From: Bacteroidia bacterium
GTDB taxonomy: Bacteria; Bacteroidota; Bacteroidia; J057
Direction of reading: 5' to 3'
Length of the DNA stretch: 64,000 nucleotides
Assembly (NCBI GenBank): GCA_022760475.1
Contig: JALEFZ010000052.1
Coordinates: 62,001-126,000, forward strand
Position numbers and translations under genes: made by a program. The notes under the pieces were generated by a model. The model saw only the letters and a program-made list of their open reading frames with translations, was not told the origin of the DNA and did not search any database. This document shows positions 1-9,045 of this stretch, piece by piece. The number at the start of each line of letters is the position of its first letter. Positions within the stretch are counted from its first letter, which is position 1.

Positions 1-6
1 AAAATA

Positions 7-1695
7 ATGACAGAGGAGTCCTATTGGGGATATGGATGGACTGACCTGGATATCTTTCAGACCATTCAAAGAAAAGATGGCAAGCAAAATCAAAGAATTT
101 TCGTTGCTGCAGCGAAGTATGAAGGAGGACGCATAAAAATCCAACGAATCAATAGAAATGGAACCCTAGGAAGTACCAATTATCGTGAAAATGAAAAGGG
201 ATTCAACCATGTAGAAATATTAAGGGGGCGAAGCTCTTCTCCACTGATATTCATGGCCAGAAACAAAACAAAGTCCAAAGAAGGGATATTTGAGTTATGG
301 TCAGTAAATAAGGAAACAGGTGCACCAAGTAAAAAAATTGATCAGGATAAATTTGGTGCTTATACCCATGTTAGTTCTTACAAAGCAGGTCGAAATTACT
401 ACTTGATGGCTTATCATTATGGAACGGGTAAGTTTGCCAGGTACCGACTTGGCAGCAAAGGAGGCTTAACCAAAATCAAAGTTGGGGTATGGCAAAAGGG
501 ATGGACATCCTTGAGTTTTTTTGAATCCAAGGGCGTAAACTTTGTCATTTGCATGAATAAGGCAACTTCGGAGCATCAGATCATGGCCTTAAAAGCTGAT
601 GGTTCTTTCGGAAAGAGCAAATTCCCAGGTGATGGTAAACGTAAGTTTAGCCTAGGTAAGGATGGAATAACTCCTGGTTGGAGTATCGTAGAACCTTACA
701 GGAGTATTGCAGGCTCTAAGAATAAGCTATTTTTTTACAACGAAAGAAACAGAAAAACAGGATCAAAGAGTGTGTTGGATAACGGTTCTGGCGGGAACCT
801 GGGTAGTAGTACCAATATAAGAACATGGTCAAAAGGCTGGACAAGCATTGAGTTTTTTCGAATAAATAAAGCCAGAAGTCTTAAGAAAAAAACTTGCTGT
901 CCTCAAGCCAACCCTTCTCGAAAAGCACAAGCCAAAAAGGAAGCCGCACTGATGTTATTTTATACCGATGATAAGCCTACCTGGGAAATCGCACAACGGA
1001 TAGGTGTGGCAGAAGAACTTATGACCAAAAATTACAGTAAGTCTGTTTTACTGACCAACAAAAAGAGCCTTTCTTCCTTAGTAAAACCCAGTGTAAAAAA
1101 GTCTGCCAGCGTTTCGAACTTCTTTTTCTGGCTAAAAAAACTCGCTGCGGAAGGATATTATATAGACATTTATCTGATTGGGCATGGTGGACATGGGGGC
1201 TTTGAAGCACAAGGAGGTACGATTAGTTCTCAATCCATTATTGATGAGTTGGGACCTGTCTATGGTAAGGGGAAATTTCCTATTCGGATGGTTTATCAAA
1301 ACAATTGCTGGGGTTCTCACCTCAATCAAGCCTTCATTGATGTAGGTGCAAAATCAGTCATGGGCAGCCGCTATGTAAACTTTTTCATTTACAAATTCAA
1401 TCCCTTCATGGAAGCCTGGACTTCAGGAAGCTCGTTCAGGCAATCTATAGACAAGGCTAGTATCAATTTTCATGACAATGCCATCCGAAATTGGGTACTT
1501 CATCAAAAGAATGTCACGGTAGCTCAAAAAGGCTATAGTGAAACTACTTGGTACCGAAAAAAGTGGGGTTTATATAAGGCAGAGTACAATGAATACAAAT
1601 TTTATAATTCCAAGTCCCATCCCATCGATTGGAGTTCCCACATCATAGTTCAGGGAGACCGAAACCTGCGGAAGAACTCCAAACCTAGTTGGTAA
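7..1695 (+). CDS. Propeller-like repeat protein fused to a caspase-like (clan CD) domain; start may lie before the window
   Basis: The 562-residue frame has two parts. Residues 1-290 carry about six degenerate repeats of 50-65 residues, each with a GWT/GFN/GWS-type turn followed by a hydrophobic strand (GWTDLDIF, GFNHVEIL, GWTSLSFF, GWSIVEPY, GWTSIEFF), which suggests a beta-propeller lectin-like module. Residues 310-480 look like a caspase/gingipain-type fold: a strand ending in LIGHGGHGG (His393) and a second strand ending in YQNNCWGS (Cys434), the usual His-Cys dyad order. A short tail follows. No signal peptide is visible from Met1, and the frame stays open to the window edge (AAA ATA before the ATG), so the true start and any export signal may be missing. 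The caspase-like assignment rests on motif order only; the dyad is seen, protease activity is inferred. A strong terminator follows the stop. Confidence 0.6.
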   Translation: MTEESYWGYGWTDLDIFQTIQRKDGKQNQRIFVAAAKYEGGRIKIQRINRNGTLGSTNYRENEKGFNHVEILRGRSSSPLIFMARNKTKSKEGIFELWSVNKETGAPSKKIDQDKFGAYTHVSSYKAGRNYYLMAYHYGTGKFARYRLGSKGGLTKIKVGVWQKGWTSLSFFESKGVNFVICMNKATSEHQIMALKADGSFGKSKFPGDGKRKFSLGKDGITPGWSIVEPYRSIAGSKNKLFFYNERNRKTGSKSVLDNGSGGNLGSSTNIRTWSKGWTSIEFFRINKARSLKKKTCCPQANPSRKAQAKKEAALMLFYTDDKPTWEIAQRIGVAEELMTKNYSKSVLLTNKKSLSSLVKPSVKKSASVSNFFFWLKKLAAEGYYIDIYLIGHGGHGGFEAQGGTISSQSIIDELGPVYGKGKFPIRMVYQNNCWGSHLNQAFIDVGAKSVMGSRYVNFFIYKFNPFMEAWTSGSSFRQSIDKASINFHDNAIRNWVLHQKNVTVAQKGYSETTWYRKKWGLYKAEYNEYKFYNSKSHPIDWSSHIIVQGDRNLRKNSKPSW

Positions 1696-1707
1696 TTGAA
1701 TGTAAGC

Positions 1708-1742
1708 AAAAAAGGCTTCAGGGGGATCCTGAAGCCTTTTTT
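1708..1742. terminator. Bidirectional intrinsic terminator
   Basis: Arms AAAAAAGGCTTCAGG (1708-1722) and CCTGAAGCCTTTTTT (1728-1742) form a perfect stem with a five-base loop. The T-tract on one strand and A-tract on the other allow it to stop both the rightward gene before it and the leftward methyltransferase gene after it. Confidence 0.9.
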
Positions 1743-1758
1743 TTGATACTTTTCTAAT

Positions 1759-2565
1759 TTAGAAAATGTCTGTAGTCGACTTTTTCTCGGCTACGAGGAA
1801 GAGGTAGTCTCCCTGGTTGTTTTCATATTTCTTTTGCACTTCCTCAAACCTTCCTGAGTCCATGTCAGCCCTTAGTTTCTCAAGGCCTTTTTGAACATCC
1901 TCAGGATTATGGTGGGTACTAAACACAAAAATCCCTGAACGGAAGCCTGACTCGAAATAAAGTTCAGGTCTGTGTTTACCCGAATAGAGAAAGAGGTCTT
2001 TAAGTTCTTCGGAGATGAAGTATTTTTCTACAGCTTTGAGTCTCCATCCTGTGGCTCCCAGGGTAGCCTGTAGGCTTGGGTAACCGGGCATCAGATTCAT
2101 GTAGTAAGACATGATCTCAGGGAAATACTCATTCAGCCAATAGTGCTCCATTTGGTGGGGCATCGCGGTGAATATCACCAAGCGGCCGTTCTCTTTTGTG
2201 ACGCGGTTGATCTCCCGGAATCCCTTGATGAGGCTTTCCCAAAGATGTATGGTGAGGGTTGTTACTACCCCATCAAAACTTTCATCTTCGAAAGGAATCT
2301 TCTCTGCGGCACCAATTTTCCAGTTAATTTCTGGAAACTTCTTTGAAGCAAGGCGTATCATTTCTTCTGAAGGATCAATCCCGGTAATGTCCAGCTTATT
2401 CTCCTTCAAAGCGGCTGTGTAGTTTCCTGTACCACTTCCCAGATCAAGAAAATTGTATCCTTCCTGGGGGTTTAGGTGAGCTACCAGACGTTCAGTCAGT
2501 TGAGGGTCAGCTGTCCGCGTGCGGTCATATCCTTCCCCAATCTGATCATAATATGTCGGATTCAT
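1759..2565 (-). CDS. Class I SAM-dependent methyltransferase
   Basis: The protein has 268 residues from the chosen ATG at 2565 (MNPTYYDQIGEGYD); an upstream in-frame TTG at 2583 adds only six residues and is less likely. Motif I is clear at residues 41-47 (DLGSGTG), followed by the acidic end of strand 2 (ITGIDPSEEMI), the AEKIPF segment that contacts adenine, and a Methyltransf_11-like core (SFDGVVTTLTIHL). The C-terminal half is variable, as expected for a substrate-specific lid. The N-terminal YDQIGEGYDRTR is typical of UbiE/BioC-like small-molecule methyltransferases. It acts in the cytoplasm; the substrate cannot be told. It is monocistronic, sharing a terminator with the gene to its left. 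Confidence 0.85.
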   Translation of the reverse strand: MNPTYYDQIGEGYDRTRTADPQLTERLVAHLNPQEGYNFLDLGSGTGNYTAALKENKLDITGIDPSEEMIRLASKKFPEINWKIGAAEKIPFEDESFDGVVTTLTIHLWESLIKGFREINRVTKENGRLVIFTAMPHQMEHYWLNEYFPEIMSYYMNLMPGYPSLQATLGATGWRLKAVEKYFISEELKDLFLYSGKHRPELYFESGFRSGIFVFSTHHNPEDVQKGLEKLRADMDSGRFEEVQKKYENNQGDYLFLVAEKKSTTDIF

Positions 2566-2700
2566 TGAAATGAGGTGAAGCAATTGGCGTATGATTTACT
2601 GTTAATATGAAGCAGACAAAAATTCGGTCTACTACCTATTATACAATGATCTGAGGGCAAAGTTAACCATATTATCGCCAATTGCATACATCTTATTGAA

Positions 2701-3087
2701 TTATCGACAAATTTGTATCCAAAGGTCTCCCACTTTACGATTTTTGCAAAAAAACATCATTTGGTACCACCCTTCTTTCAGCCCCATCACCGGAACAACA
2801 ACTTCCTGATTACCAGGATATACGAGAATCTCTATTCTTTCTTTGGGGCTATTTGGAAGGAGAAAACCACTTATATGACATTCCACTAGAAAAGTATCAG
2901 CCGAGGCATATTGTAAATATGTTAAATCGCTGGCAACAGCAGGTGTTATTTTACTTATTACCAGATCAGGAAGGTCAGTATAGCTTTCCAATGAGCTTTT
3001 ATGAGGCGAATAATATTGAGCGGTGATTATATGAGGAATTAAAACAATAAAACCGCATATGAATCCAAAATAGATAGATTTTTTCAT
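2701..3087 (-). CDS. Small secreted protein of unknown function
   Basis: A 128-residue protein starting at an ATG. Residues 1-23 form a signal peptide (two lysines, long hydrophobic stretch, ending ITAQ). The mature part has alternating hydrophobic and polar strands (DLVISKITPAV, TFLVECHISGFLL, RIEILVYPG, VVVPVMGLKEGWYQMMFFC), which suggests a small beta-sandwich facing the periplasm or the outside. Two cysteines near the C-terminus (FFCKNRK, IQICR) and one in the middle could form a disulphide. No family recognised. The 117-bp gap to the methyltransferase contains nothing definite. Confidence 0.6.
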   Translation of the reverse strand: MKKSIYFGFICGFIVLIPHIITAQYYSPHKSSLESYTDLPDLVISKITPAVASDLTYLQYASADTFLVECHISGFLLPNSPKERIEILVYPGNQEVVVPVMGLKEGWYQMMFFCKNRKVGDLWIQICR

Positions 3088-3259
3088 GGCAATGCTGGTA
3101 TGTCAGAAGCTACTCCAACTAACGCATTTGTATTCCAATATGAATGGAAAAGTCGCCACAGAGGTAAATATCAAATCATTCACATCATACGTAATAGGTT
3201 AATTTTTATGCTTGTTTTCTTTGAGGCCCCTCCACAAGCCCACTAAATTTACCCTGCTT

Positions 3260-4156
3260 CTAGTCTCTATTTTTAACAAATGCCTCAATATCCTCACGGG
3301 AAAGTCTGGGATTGGCCCCTTTACTAGAGGCAACCATTGCTCCCAGGGCACAGGCAAATGTCAAACATTCTTGAGGACTTTTGTTATCTATCCATTTGGA
3401 CAGATAAGCAGCTAAGAATGAGTCACCTGCACCAATTGTATCTGCCACCGTTACTTTAAAGCCGGGATGTTCAGCCCACCTATATTCTGGCCCCATGTAG
3501 GCCGCTCCATTTGCTCCCCGTGTAGCGATTACTTCATTAATGGCATAGTGATCTTTAACCTTGATCATTTGGGATTTAAGGTCTCCTTCTTCACCTAGCC
3601 ATTTGGCGACTTCCTCCAATTCATGATGGTTGATCTTCAACAAATCAGTCTGAGCAAGGAGTTGGTCAAGGAGTTCCTGGCTGTAAAATGGAGGTCTCAG
3701 GTTGGTATCAAATACTTTTACTTTTACTTTGGCTTCTTTTAGGAGTTTTTGAAGGGTTTCGCGAGAAGTTTCGTGTCTATTGATCAGGCTTTCAAATACC
3801 AGTACGTCAGCCTTTCTTACAGCACTTATGGCTTGTTCATCTGCCTCGATCATATCCCATGCGGAAGGTTGTACAATGTCATACTCTACCTCTTGGCTAT
3901 CAGCCATGTTTACATTCACTACTCCAGTAGGATAGGTTTTATCTTCTTGGATCCAATCCGTCTTCAATCCCTTTTCTTCAATAAACGCTAGAAGTTCCTT
4001 TCCAAGGAGATCTCGTCCCACCCTGCTGATAAAGTGTGTTGAGACACCCAGATTATTCAGGTGCAAGGCGACATTCATGGGCGCACCTCCGGCTTGCTTT
4101 CCACTTGGCAGGAGATCCCAGAGCATTTCTCCGTAAAGGGCAATATTTTTGGACAT
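3260..4156 (-). CDS. PfkB-family carbohydrate kinase, probably fructokinase
   Basis: A 298-residue ribokinase-fold sugar kinase that phosphorylates a sugar with ATP in the cytoplasm. The N-terminal glycine-rich substrate motif is GGAPMNVALHLNNLG (residues 23-37), and the C-terminal PfkB signature DTIGAGDSF (239-247) holds the catalytic base Asp245 and the anion hole. FDTNLRPPFY (149-158) and the KINHHELEEV helix are typical of fructokinases of this size. The ribokinase-type NxxE motif is present in altered form. The closest fit is fructokinase (ScrK/FrkB-like), but the substrate is inferred. No sugar transporter or hydrolase is next to it. Confidence 0.85.
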   Translation of the reverse strand: MSKNIALYGEMLWDLLPSGKQAGGAPMNVALHLNNLGVSTHFISRVGRDLLGKELLAFIEEKGLKTDWIQEDKTYPTGVVNVNMADSQEVEYDIVQPSAWDMIEADEQAISAVRKADVLVFESLINRHETSRETLQKLLKEAKVKVKVFDTNLRPPFYSQELLDQLLAQTDLLKINHHELEEVAKWLGEEGDLKSQMIKVKDHYAINEVIATRGANGAAYMGPEYRWAEHPGFKVTVADTIGAGDSFLAAYLSKWIDNKSPQECLTFACALGAMVASSKGANPRLSREDIEAFVKNRD

Positions 4157-4315
4157 TTTGTTTGAGAATTATGTGTAGATGAGGGTGAGAAAAAAACTAA
4201 TAACAGCTATAAAATCAAGAAAGATCAATCCATTGGCAAAATATATAGGCTTTTGATTTATAAAAACCCTCTTCCTGACCTATCTTTCGGTAACAGATAT
4301 CATAAATTTTAAGGA

Positions 4316-5200
4316 ATGGAAAACTATCAAAAACCTATGCTCAAAGAGGATTCTCTTGAGGGCAAGGTCATACTCGTAACCGGTGGGGGAACTGGTCTGG
4401 GAAAATCGATGGCTATGTATTTTTCTGAATTGGGAGCTAAAGTGGTCATTACCAGTAGACGGGAGGAAGTTTTAAAGGCCACTTCAGAAGAAATCTCTTC
4501 CAAAACTGGGAATGAGGTATTCTATAAAGCAGGAGATGTCAGAGAGATAGATTCTGTAAGGAATGTTATCAAGGCCAGCATCGAAAAATTCGGAACAATA
4601 AACGTATTGGTAAATAATGCTGCGGGGAACTTTATCAGCCCCACAGAGCAGTTATCACATCGTGCTTTCCAATCAGTGATTGGTATTGTATTACAGGGCA
4701 GCATTAATTTCACCCTGGAAATGGGACGTTTTTGGATTGAGAATAAAATTCCTGGTAATGTTCTAAATATAGTAACCACCTATGCCTGGACGGGCAGTGG
4801 GTATACCGTACCATCTGCTACGGCAAAGGCTGGAGTGCTTGCCATGACGAGGTCTTTGGCGGTAGAATGGGGCAGGAAATATGGCATTCGCCACAACGCC
4901 ATTGCTCCTGGGCCATTTCCTACCAAAGGGGCTTGGGAAAGGCTTTTTCCAGAGGAAATTCACCATTTGATAGACCCTACCAATCGAATCCCACTCAAGC
5001 GTGTAGGAGACCACCAGGAATTGGCCAATCTTGCCGCGTACATGGTTTCAGATTTTGCTGCCTACCTCAATGGCGAGGTCATTACCCTTGATGGTGGAGA
5101 ATGGCTCCAAGGAGCAGGACAATTCAGCGACCTCCATGCCATCTCTGACGAAATGTGGGAAATGCTGGCTCAAGCCAGGAGACACAAAAGGAAGAATTAG
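4316..5200 (+). CDS. SDR oxidoreductase, 2,4-dienoyl-CoA reductase-like
   Basis: A 294-residue classical SDR with the nucleotide motif TGGGTGLG (22-29) and NNAAGNF (100-106). The active-site region reads TTYAWTGSGY followed by VPSATAKAGV, giving Tyr156, Ser167 and Lys171; the 15-residue Tyr-Lys spacing differs from the common YxxxK and matches the mitochondrial 2,4-dienoyl-CoA reductase (DECR1) pattern. The C-terminal stretch (PGPFPTKGAWERL, RIPLKRVGDHQELANLAAYM, LDGGEW) also follows DECR closely. The expected reaction is NADPH-dependent reduction of 2,4-dienoyl-CoA during beta-oxidation of polyunsaturated fatty acids. An AAGGA lies directly before the ATG. It is divergent from the PfkB kinase and stands alone. 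Confidence 0.88.
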   Translation: MENYQKPMLKEDSLEGKVILVTGGGTGLGKSMAMYFSELGAKVVITSRREEVLKATSEEISSKTGNEVFYKAGDVREIDSVRNVIKASIEKFGTINVLVNNAAGNFISPTEQLSHRAFQSVIGIVLQGSINFTLEMGRFWIENKIPGNVLNIVTTYAWTGSGYTVPSATAKAGVLAMTRSLAVEWGRKYGIRHNAIAPGPFPTKGAWERLFPEEIHHLIDPTNRIPLKRVGDHQELANLAAYMVSDFAAYLNGEVITLDGGEWLQGAGQFSDLHAISDEMWEMLAQARRHKRKN

Positions 5201-5570
5201 GGGAATGGGCGATATTTACCTTTTGAGAGACTGTTAGGTAATTTTTATTTTCTTGATGTCGCAAATAATCGCAAAAGGTGGGTCTGCAATAGTATAGGGT
5301 CCTAGCTCCAAATTGTGCATTTCCAGTGAAGTAGAATTGATTTTCAAAAGTTTCGTTATGGAATTTGCTAGGAGAACAGTAAGCCTGTCAGGGTTTAAAA
5401 CCCTGACAGGCTTACATAAAAATTTAGCCCATTTCCAAATAATGAATCTCACATCATCGCTAGGCGCCATAAATTAGCCATACAAGACAAATTCCTCCTC
5501 TAAATTAAAAGGAGGAAAAGAAGTCGTATTAAACCTCTTCCCCTCCAACTATGTATTCTATTGCCCAGGA
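5201..5570. other. Intergenic stretch with a palindrome and a doubtful short frame
   Basis: This 370-bp gap lies between convergent genes. It holds the 37-bp palindrome listed separately. A leftward frame of 78 codons (5470 to 5234) runs across the palindrome and starts with ATG; part of it (KINSTSLEMHNLELGPYTIADPP) has plausible amphipathic content, but there is no recognisable family and the palindrome lies inside it. It is more likely a decayed gene remnant or chance frame than a working gene. Confidence 0.4.
5379..5415. repeat. Perfect 37-bp palindrome, CCTGACAGG dispersed repeat family (copy 1)
   Basis: Left arm GTAAGCCTGTCAGGGTTT (5379-5396) and its exact reverse complement (5398-5415) are separated by a single A. 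The inner core CCTGACAGG recurs in the intergenic copies at 29772-29799 and 30294-30308. It lies between the 2,4-dienoyl-CoA reductase-like gene and aspS. There is no T-tract, so a simple intrinsic terminator is less likely than a REP-like dispersed element. Confidence 0.85.
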
Positions 5571-7349
5571 TTATTTCAAACCGATTCCTAGCTCCCCCAG
5601 GTTCTCAACCGGTACTTCCGCAGGTGCGTCCATCATGATGTCCCTACCTCCTGCAGTTTTAGGGAATGCAATGACATCTCTAATTGAAGATTCTCCCGTG
5701 AGCAGCATCACAAACCTGTCCAGGCCAAAGGCACAACCACCGTGGGGAGGTGCTCCGTATTCAAAGGCTTTCAGCATGAAACCAAACTTTGCGTCCTGCT
5801 CTTCCTTGGATAGACCCAGTATTTCAAAGATTCTTTCCTGAATGTCGGGCTGGTGAACCCTCACAGAACCTGATACAATCTCATTTCCGTTGATGACCAT
5901 GTCATAAGACTGGGCAGCTACTTTTTTGAGGTCTTCTTCCTTGTCAGAATATAAAAACTTCAGATTTTCCTCATCTGGCATACAGAAGGGATGGTGAGCA
6001 AAAGTCAGAGCTCCTGTTTCTTCATTTTCTTCAAATAATGGAAAATTAACTACCCAGAATACAGACCATTTATCTTCGTCAATCCAACCCTCCTGTCTTC
6101 CCAAATGCAGGCGAAGTTGACCAAGGATTTTCCTTGTTTTGCCGTGCAATTGATCAGCCACAATCAAGAGCAAATCGCCTTTTTCAGCTCCTGCCTGCTC
6201 CCCGAGCTTTTGCAATTGCTCAGCAGAATAGAATTTATCTACAGAAGATTTGATCGAACCATCCTCATTATATTTTACATATACCAGACCGCTGGCTCCC
6301 ATATGTGGTTCTTTGACGAACTTTGTCAGGGCATCCAATTTCTTTCTCGAGAAAGAAGCGCAGCCTTTGGCTACAATCCCTGCAATGAGGCCATCGTTTT
6401 CAATCAGTTTGTTGAAAACAGAGAAGTCTGTACCCCCCAGATGATCATTCAGGTCTACAATCTTACAATCAAATCTGAGGTCAGGCTTGTCAGTGCCATA
6501 ATACTTGATTGCATCCTTGTAAGGCATGCGGATAAAGTCAGGCAAGTCGACATTTGCCACTGATTTAAAGATATGCTTGGTCATGCCTTCGAAGGTATCC
6601 AGTACATCATCCTGGCCTACAAAGGACATTTCGCAGTCTATCTGGGTAAATTCAGGCTGGCGGTCTCCACGGAAGTCCTCATCCCTGAAACATTTTACAA
6701 TCTGATAATAGCGATCCATTCCGGCAACCATCAACAACTGCTTCATGATCTGTGGAGACTGAGGCAGAGCGTAGAAAGTCCCATGGTGGAGGCGAGAAGG
6801 CACCAAAAAGTCCCTCGCTCCCTCAGGAGTAGATTTGATCAGGAAGGGCGTTTCTATTTCCAAAAAGCCTTTGGAATCCAAATACTCTCTGGTAGCACGC
6901 ATGACTTTGGCCCTGGTCTCAAAGTTTTGAGTCATTTTGGGGCGACGAAGGTCCAGATAGCGGTATTCCATACGAAGGTCTTCAAGGCCATCTGTATCGT
7001 CCTGGATCAGGAATGGAGGTAATTTTGCTTCGTTTAGAAGTTCCATAGAAGTTGGGACCAACTCTACCTCGCCAGTTGGTAGTTTGGGGTTTTTACTTTC
7101 CCTTTCTACCACCATCCCTGTAAATTTCACCACAAACTCTCGCCCTAGTTTTCTGGCCTTGTCATAGATCTCCTTGTGTTCGTCTGATTTTATAGAAACC
7201 TGGGTGATCCCATACCTGTCCCTCAAATCAACAAATAGAATATATCCCTGGTCGCGCGAGCGCTGAATCCAACCACAAAGGCTGGCTTCCTGACCGACAT
7301 GAGACAAGCGTAATTCACCACAATTATGGGTTCTAAGAGATGTTTGCAT
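5571..7349 (-). CDS. aspS: Aspartyl-tRNA synthetase
   Basis: The 592-residue protein charges tRNA-Asp with aspartate. It opens with the OB-fold anticodon-binding domain (GWIQRSRDQG, FVDLRDRYG), followed by the class II catalytic core with motif 2 (FRDEDFRGDRQPEFTQ) and motif 3 (FGLDRFVMLLTG), and contains the bacterial GAD insertion between them. The length equals that of the bacterial-type enzyme (about 590). Start chosen at 7349 (MQTSLRTHNCGEL), the usual N-terminus of the family; an in-frame ATG at 7415 would add 22 unrelated residues. It ends a leftward group with the secreted protein at 7442 and murI. The spacing of 90 bp at each junction leaves the operon uncertain. Confidence 0.98.
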   Translation of the reverse strand: MQTSLRTHNCGELRLSHVGQEASLCGWIQRSRDQGYILFVDLRDRYGITQVSIKSDEHKEIYDKARKLGREFVVKFTGMVVERESKNPKLPTGEVELVPTSMELLNEAKLPPFLIQDDTDGLEDLRMEYRYLDLRRPKMTQNFETRAKVMRATREYLDSKGFLEIETPFLIKSTPEGARDFLVPSRLHHGTFYALPQSPQIMKQLLMVAGMDRYYQIVKCFRDEDFRGDRQPEFTQIDCEMSFVGQDDVLDTFEGMTKHIFKSVANVDLPDFIRMPYKDAIKYYGTDKPDLRFDCKIVDLNDHLGGTDFSVFNKLIENDGLIAGIVAKGCASFSRKKLDALTKFVKEPHMGASGLVYVKYNEDGSIKSSVDKFYSAEQLQKLGEQAGAEKGDLLLIVADQLHGKTRKILGQLRLHLGRQEGWIDEDKWSVFWVVNFPLFEENEETGALTFAHHPFCMPDEENLKFLYSDKEEDLKKVAAQSYDMVINGNEIVSGSVRVHQPDIQERIFEILGLSKEEQDAKFGFMLKAFEYGAPPHGGCAFGLDRFVMLLTGESSIRDVIAFPKTAGGRDIMMDAPAEVPVENLGELGIGLK

Positions 7350-7441
7350 AGTGAGAATAATTTTGCGCTGCAAAATTGGGGATAAATGAGAGGAAAAAAA
7401 ATTTCCAACCTCCATTTATCCCTTCCCTGTCAAAAAAATCT

Positions 7442-7978
7442 CTACTTGAGCCTAGCCATCAATTGTTCAATATCACCACTCGCCAGGCTTGCCTTTAGAA
7501 AGAAACTTTTCCACTTTTTTTTGTCTTTCCCTGTCAATTTGTGGGTAGGCAGGTGAGTAGAAACGATATAGGATTTTTCTTTGCCCATCGCAATCATATA
7601 TATGGTCGTACGAGGCTTGGTAGTCGGTATGTATTCCCTGGATTCAATGGCAAATAGCGCATATTCCAAGCCCCCATCCTCAGCTTGGACATTCTTCATC
7701 ACTGTAAAACGGGCGTAGTAATAATTGGGTTGAATGGACTTAGCAACCCTTTTCATGACTTGCTCAGCACTTAGGTTAATCAAATTATGGTAAGCACTGT
7801 AATAGAGGGTGTCATTGGTATTTAGGATCAATGCCCATGTATCCTTTTCTTCTCCCTTGGTTTGCCATTCCATTTTCCAATCCCCCATACTTGACCAAGG
7901 AAGTTTCAAGTATTCTTGTTGGGCATGGCTTTGGGTAAATAGACAAAGTAGGAAGGACAGACTCACAAACAGCTTCAT
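7442..7978 (-). CDS. Secreted protein of unknown function
   Basis: A 178-residue protein from the ATG at 7978; the frame extends to a TTG at 8047, but the signal peptide starts at 7978 (MKLFVSLSFLLCLF ending HAQ, about 19 residues). The mature part has a tryptophan-rich start (PWSSMGDWKMEW) and several strands (TTIYMIAMGKEKSYIVSTHLP), ending in basic KKKWKSFFLKASL. No family recognised; a periplasmic or surface location is inferred. It lies between murI and aspS on the same strand, with 87- and 92-bp gaps. Confidence 0.65.
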   Translation of the reverse strand: MKLFVSLSFLLCLFTQSHAQQEYLKLPWSSMGDWKMEWQTKGEEKDTWALILNTNDTLYYSAYHNLINLSAEQVMKRVAKSIQPNYYYARFTVMKNVQAEDGGLEYALFAIESREYIPTTKPRTTIYMIAMGKEKSYIVSTHLPTHKLTGKDKKKWKSFFLKASLASGDIEQLMARLK

Positions 7979-8065
7979 AAACACATAATTTCTACATCTG
8001 CTAGATAAGCCATTTTGTAAATTATTTATAAACAAGAAGGGGATCAATGTAACAAGGGAAACCAG

Positions 8066-8872
8066 CTAGAAAACAAGGACTTTTTCAAAGGATTTGGGAA
8101 GAGTCCTCTGCTCAGGAAGGTTATTCTCCACGAACTGCCGCAATGCAACGATATCTCCAGAACTAAAAAATTTAAAATATGGCTCTTGATCCCCAGAATT
8201 TGCCAGTTGGTACTGTTCTATCAGGCGCTCAACTTGCTTGGAAACTGCAGGAGCCGGATCAAGCAAGTTCATCCTTTCACCTACCAATTCCTTAATTTCC
8301 TTACTCAAAAAGGGATAATGGCTACAGCCCAATACCAGTTGATCGACATTGCCTTCCAGCATAGGCTGAATCAGGGGTTCCAACTTTTCACGGGCCTCAG
8401 CACCATTCAACTTTCCTTCTTCTACCAATTCGACCAGGCCGTATCCTGGCTGGACAATCAGCTCCTTACCGGCCGCGTGGATTTCCTTATTTTTATGAAA
8501 CCTTTCTCCTTTGAAGGTATTTTCGGTAGCCAATACGCCAATAACACCCGTCTTGCTGGCTTCGGAAGCCGGCTTTAAGGCAGGCTCCATGCCTACAAAA
8601 GGCAAGTCATAAGTTGCCCTTAAGCGCTGGATGGCTACACCGGTGGCAGTATTGCAGGCAATGACCAATAATTTGCAGCCCTTGCTGATCAAAAAACGAA
8701 TTACCCGATGGGTAAGCCCAAAGACTTCATCCTCAGGCCTTGTCCCATAGGGACAGAAACCAGAATCTGCAAAGTAAATCAGATTTTCTGAAGGAAGGCG
8801 TTTTTGGACTTCCCTCCATACTGAGAGCCCCCCAAATCCTGAATCCATGATTCCAATAGCTGCTTCAGACAT
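8066..8872 (-). CDS. murI: Glutamate racemase
   Basis: This 268-residue enzyme interconverts L- and D-glutamate, supplying D-Glu for peptidoglycan. The N-terminal MDSGFGGLSV contains the Asp10-Ser11 pair; the two catalytic cysteines are Cys73 in IACNTATG and Cys183 in LGCSHYPFL. YFADSGFCPYG is the family's substrate-binding segment. Length and motif order fit MurI. An exact match to the Bacteroidota -7 hexamer pattern TAnnTTTG (TAAATTTG on the minus strand, 8877-8884) sits right before the ATG, which would make the message nearly leaderless; this is only a candidate. Confidence 0.97.
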   Translation of the reverse strand: MSEAAIGIMDSGFGGLSVWREVQKRLPSENLIYFADSGFCPYGTRPEDEVFGLTHRVIRFLISKGCKLLVIACNTATGVAIQRLRATYDLPFVGMEPALKPASEASKTGVIGVLATENTFKGERFHKNKEIHAAGKELIVQPGYGLVELVEEGKLNGAEAREKLEPLIQPMLEGNVDQLVLGCSHYPFLSKEIKELVGERMNLLDPAPAVSKQVERLIEQYQLANSGDQEPYFKFFSSGDIVALRQFVENNLPEQRTLPKSFEKVLVF

Positions 8873-9045
8873 ATCACAAATTTAAAGTAATTTATATTTT
8901 TTTAGAGGCTGGGGAATTGCTCCTTGAATTCATTTTAATAGCTTAAATAAATGCTAGCACTTTTATGGAAAATAAAGTTATTTCTATTCCTATTTATTAG
9001 AGCCAAGAGCTTCTTTCCTCTTAAATATTTTTCAAAAATATTCGC

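Noticed and set aside
2581..2684. CAATTGGCG at 2581 and CGCCAATTG at 2676 as an inverted repeat.
   Set aside because: Nine bases with an 86-bp loop; too weak to support a function.
6105..6563. Rightward 152-codon frame opposite aspS.
   Set aside because: Antisense shadow of a conserved synthetase.
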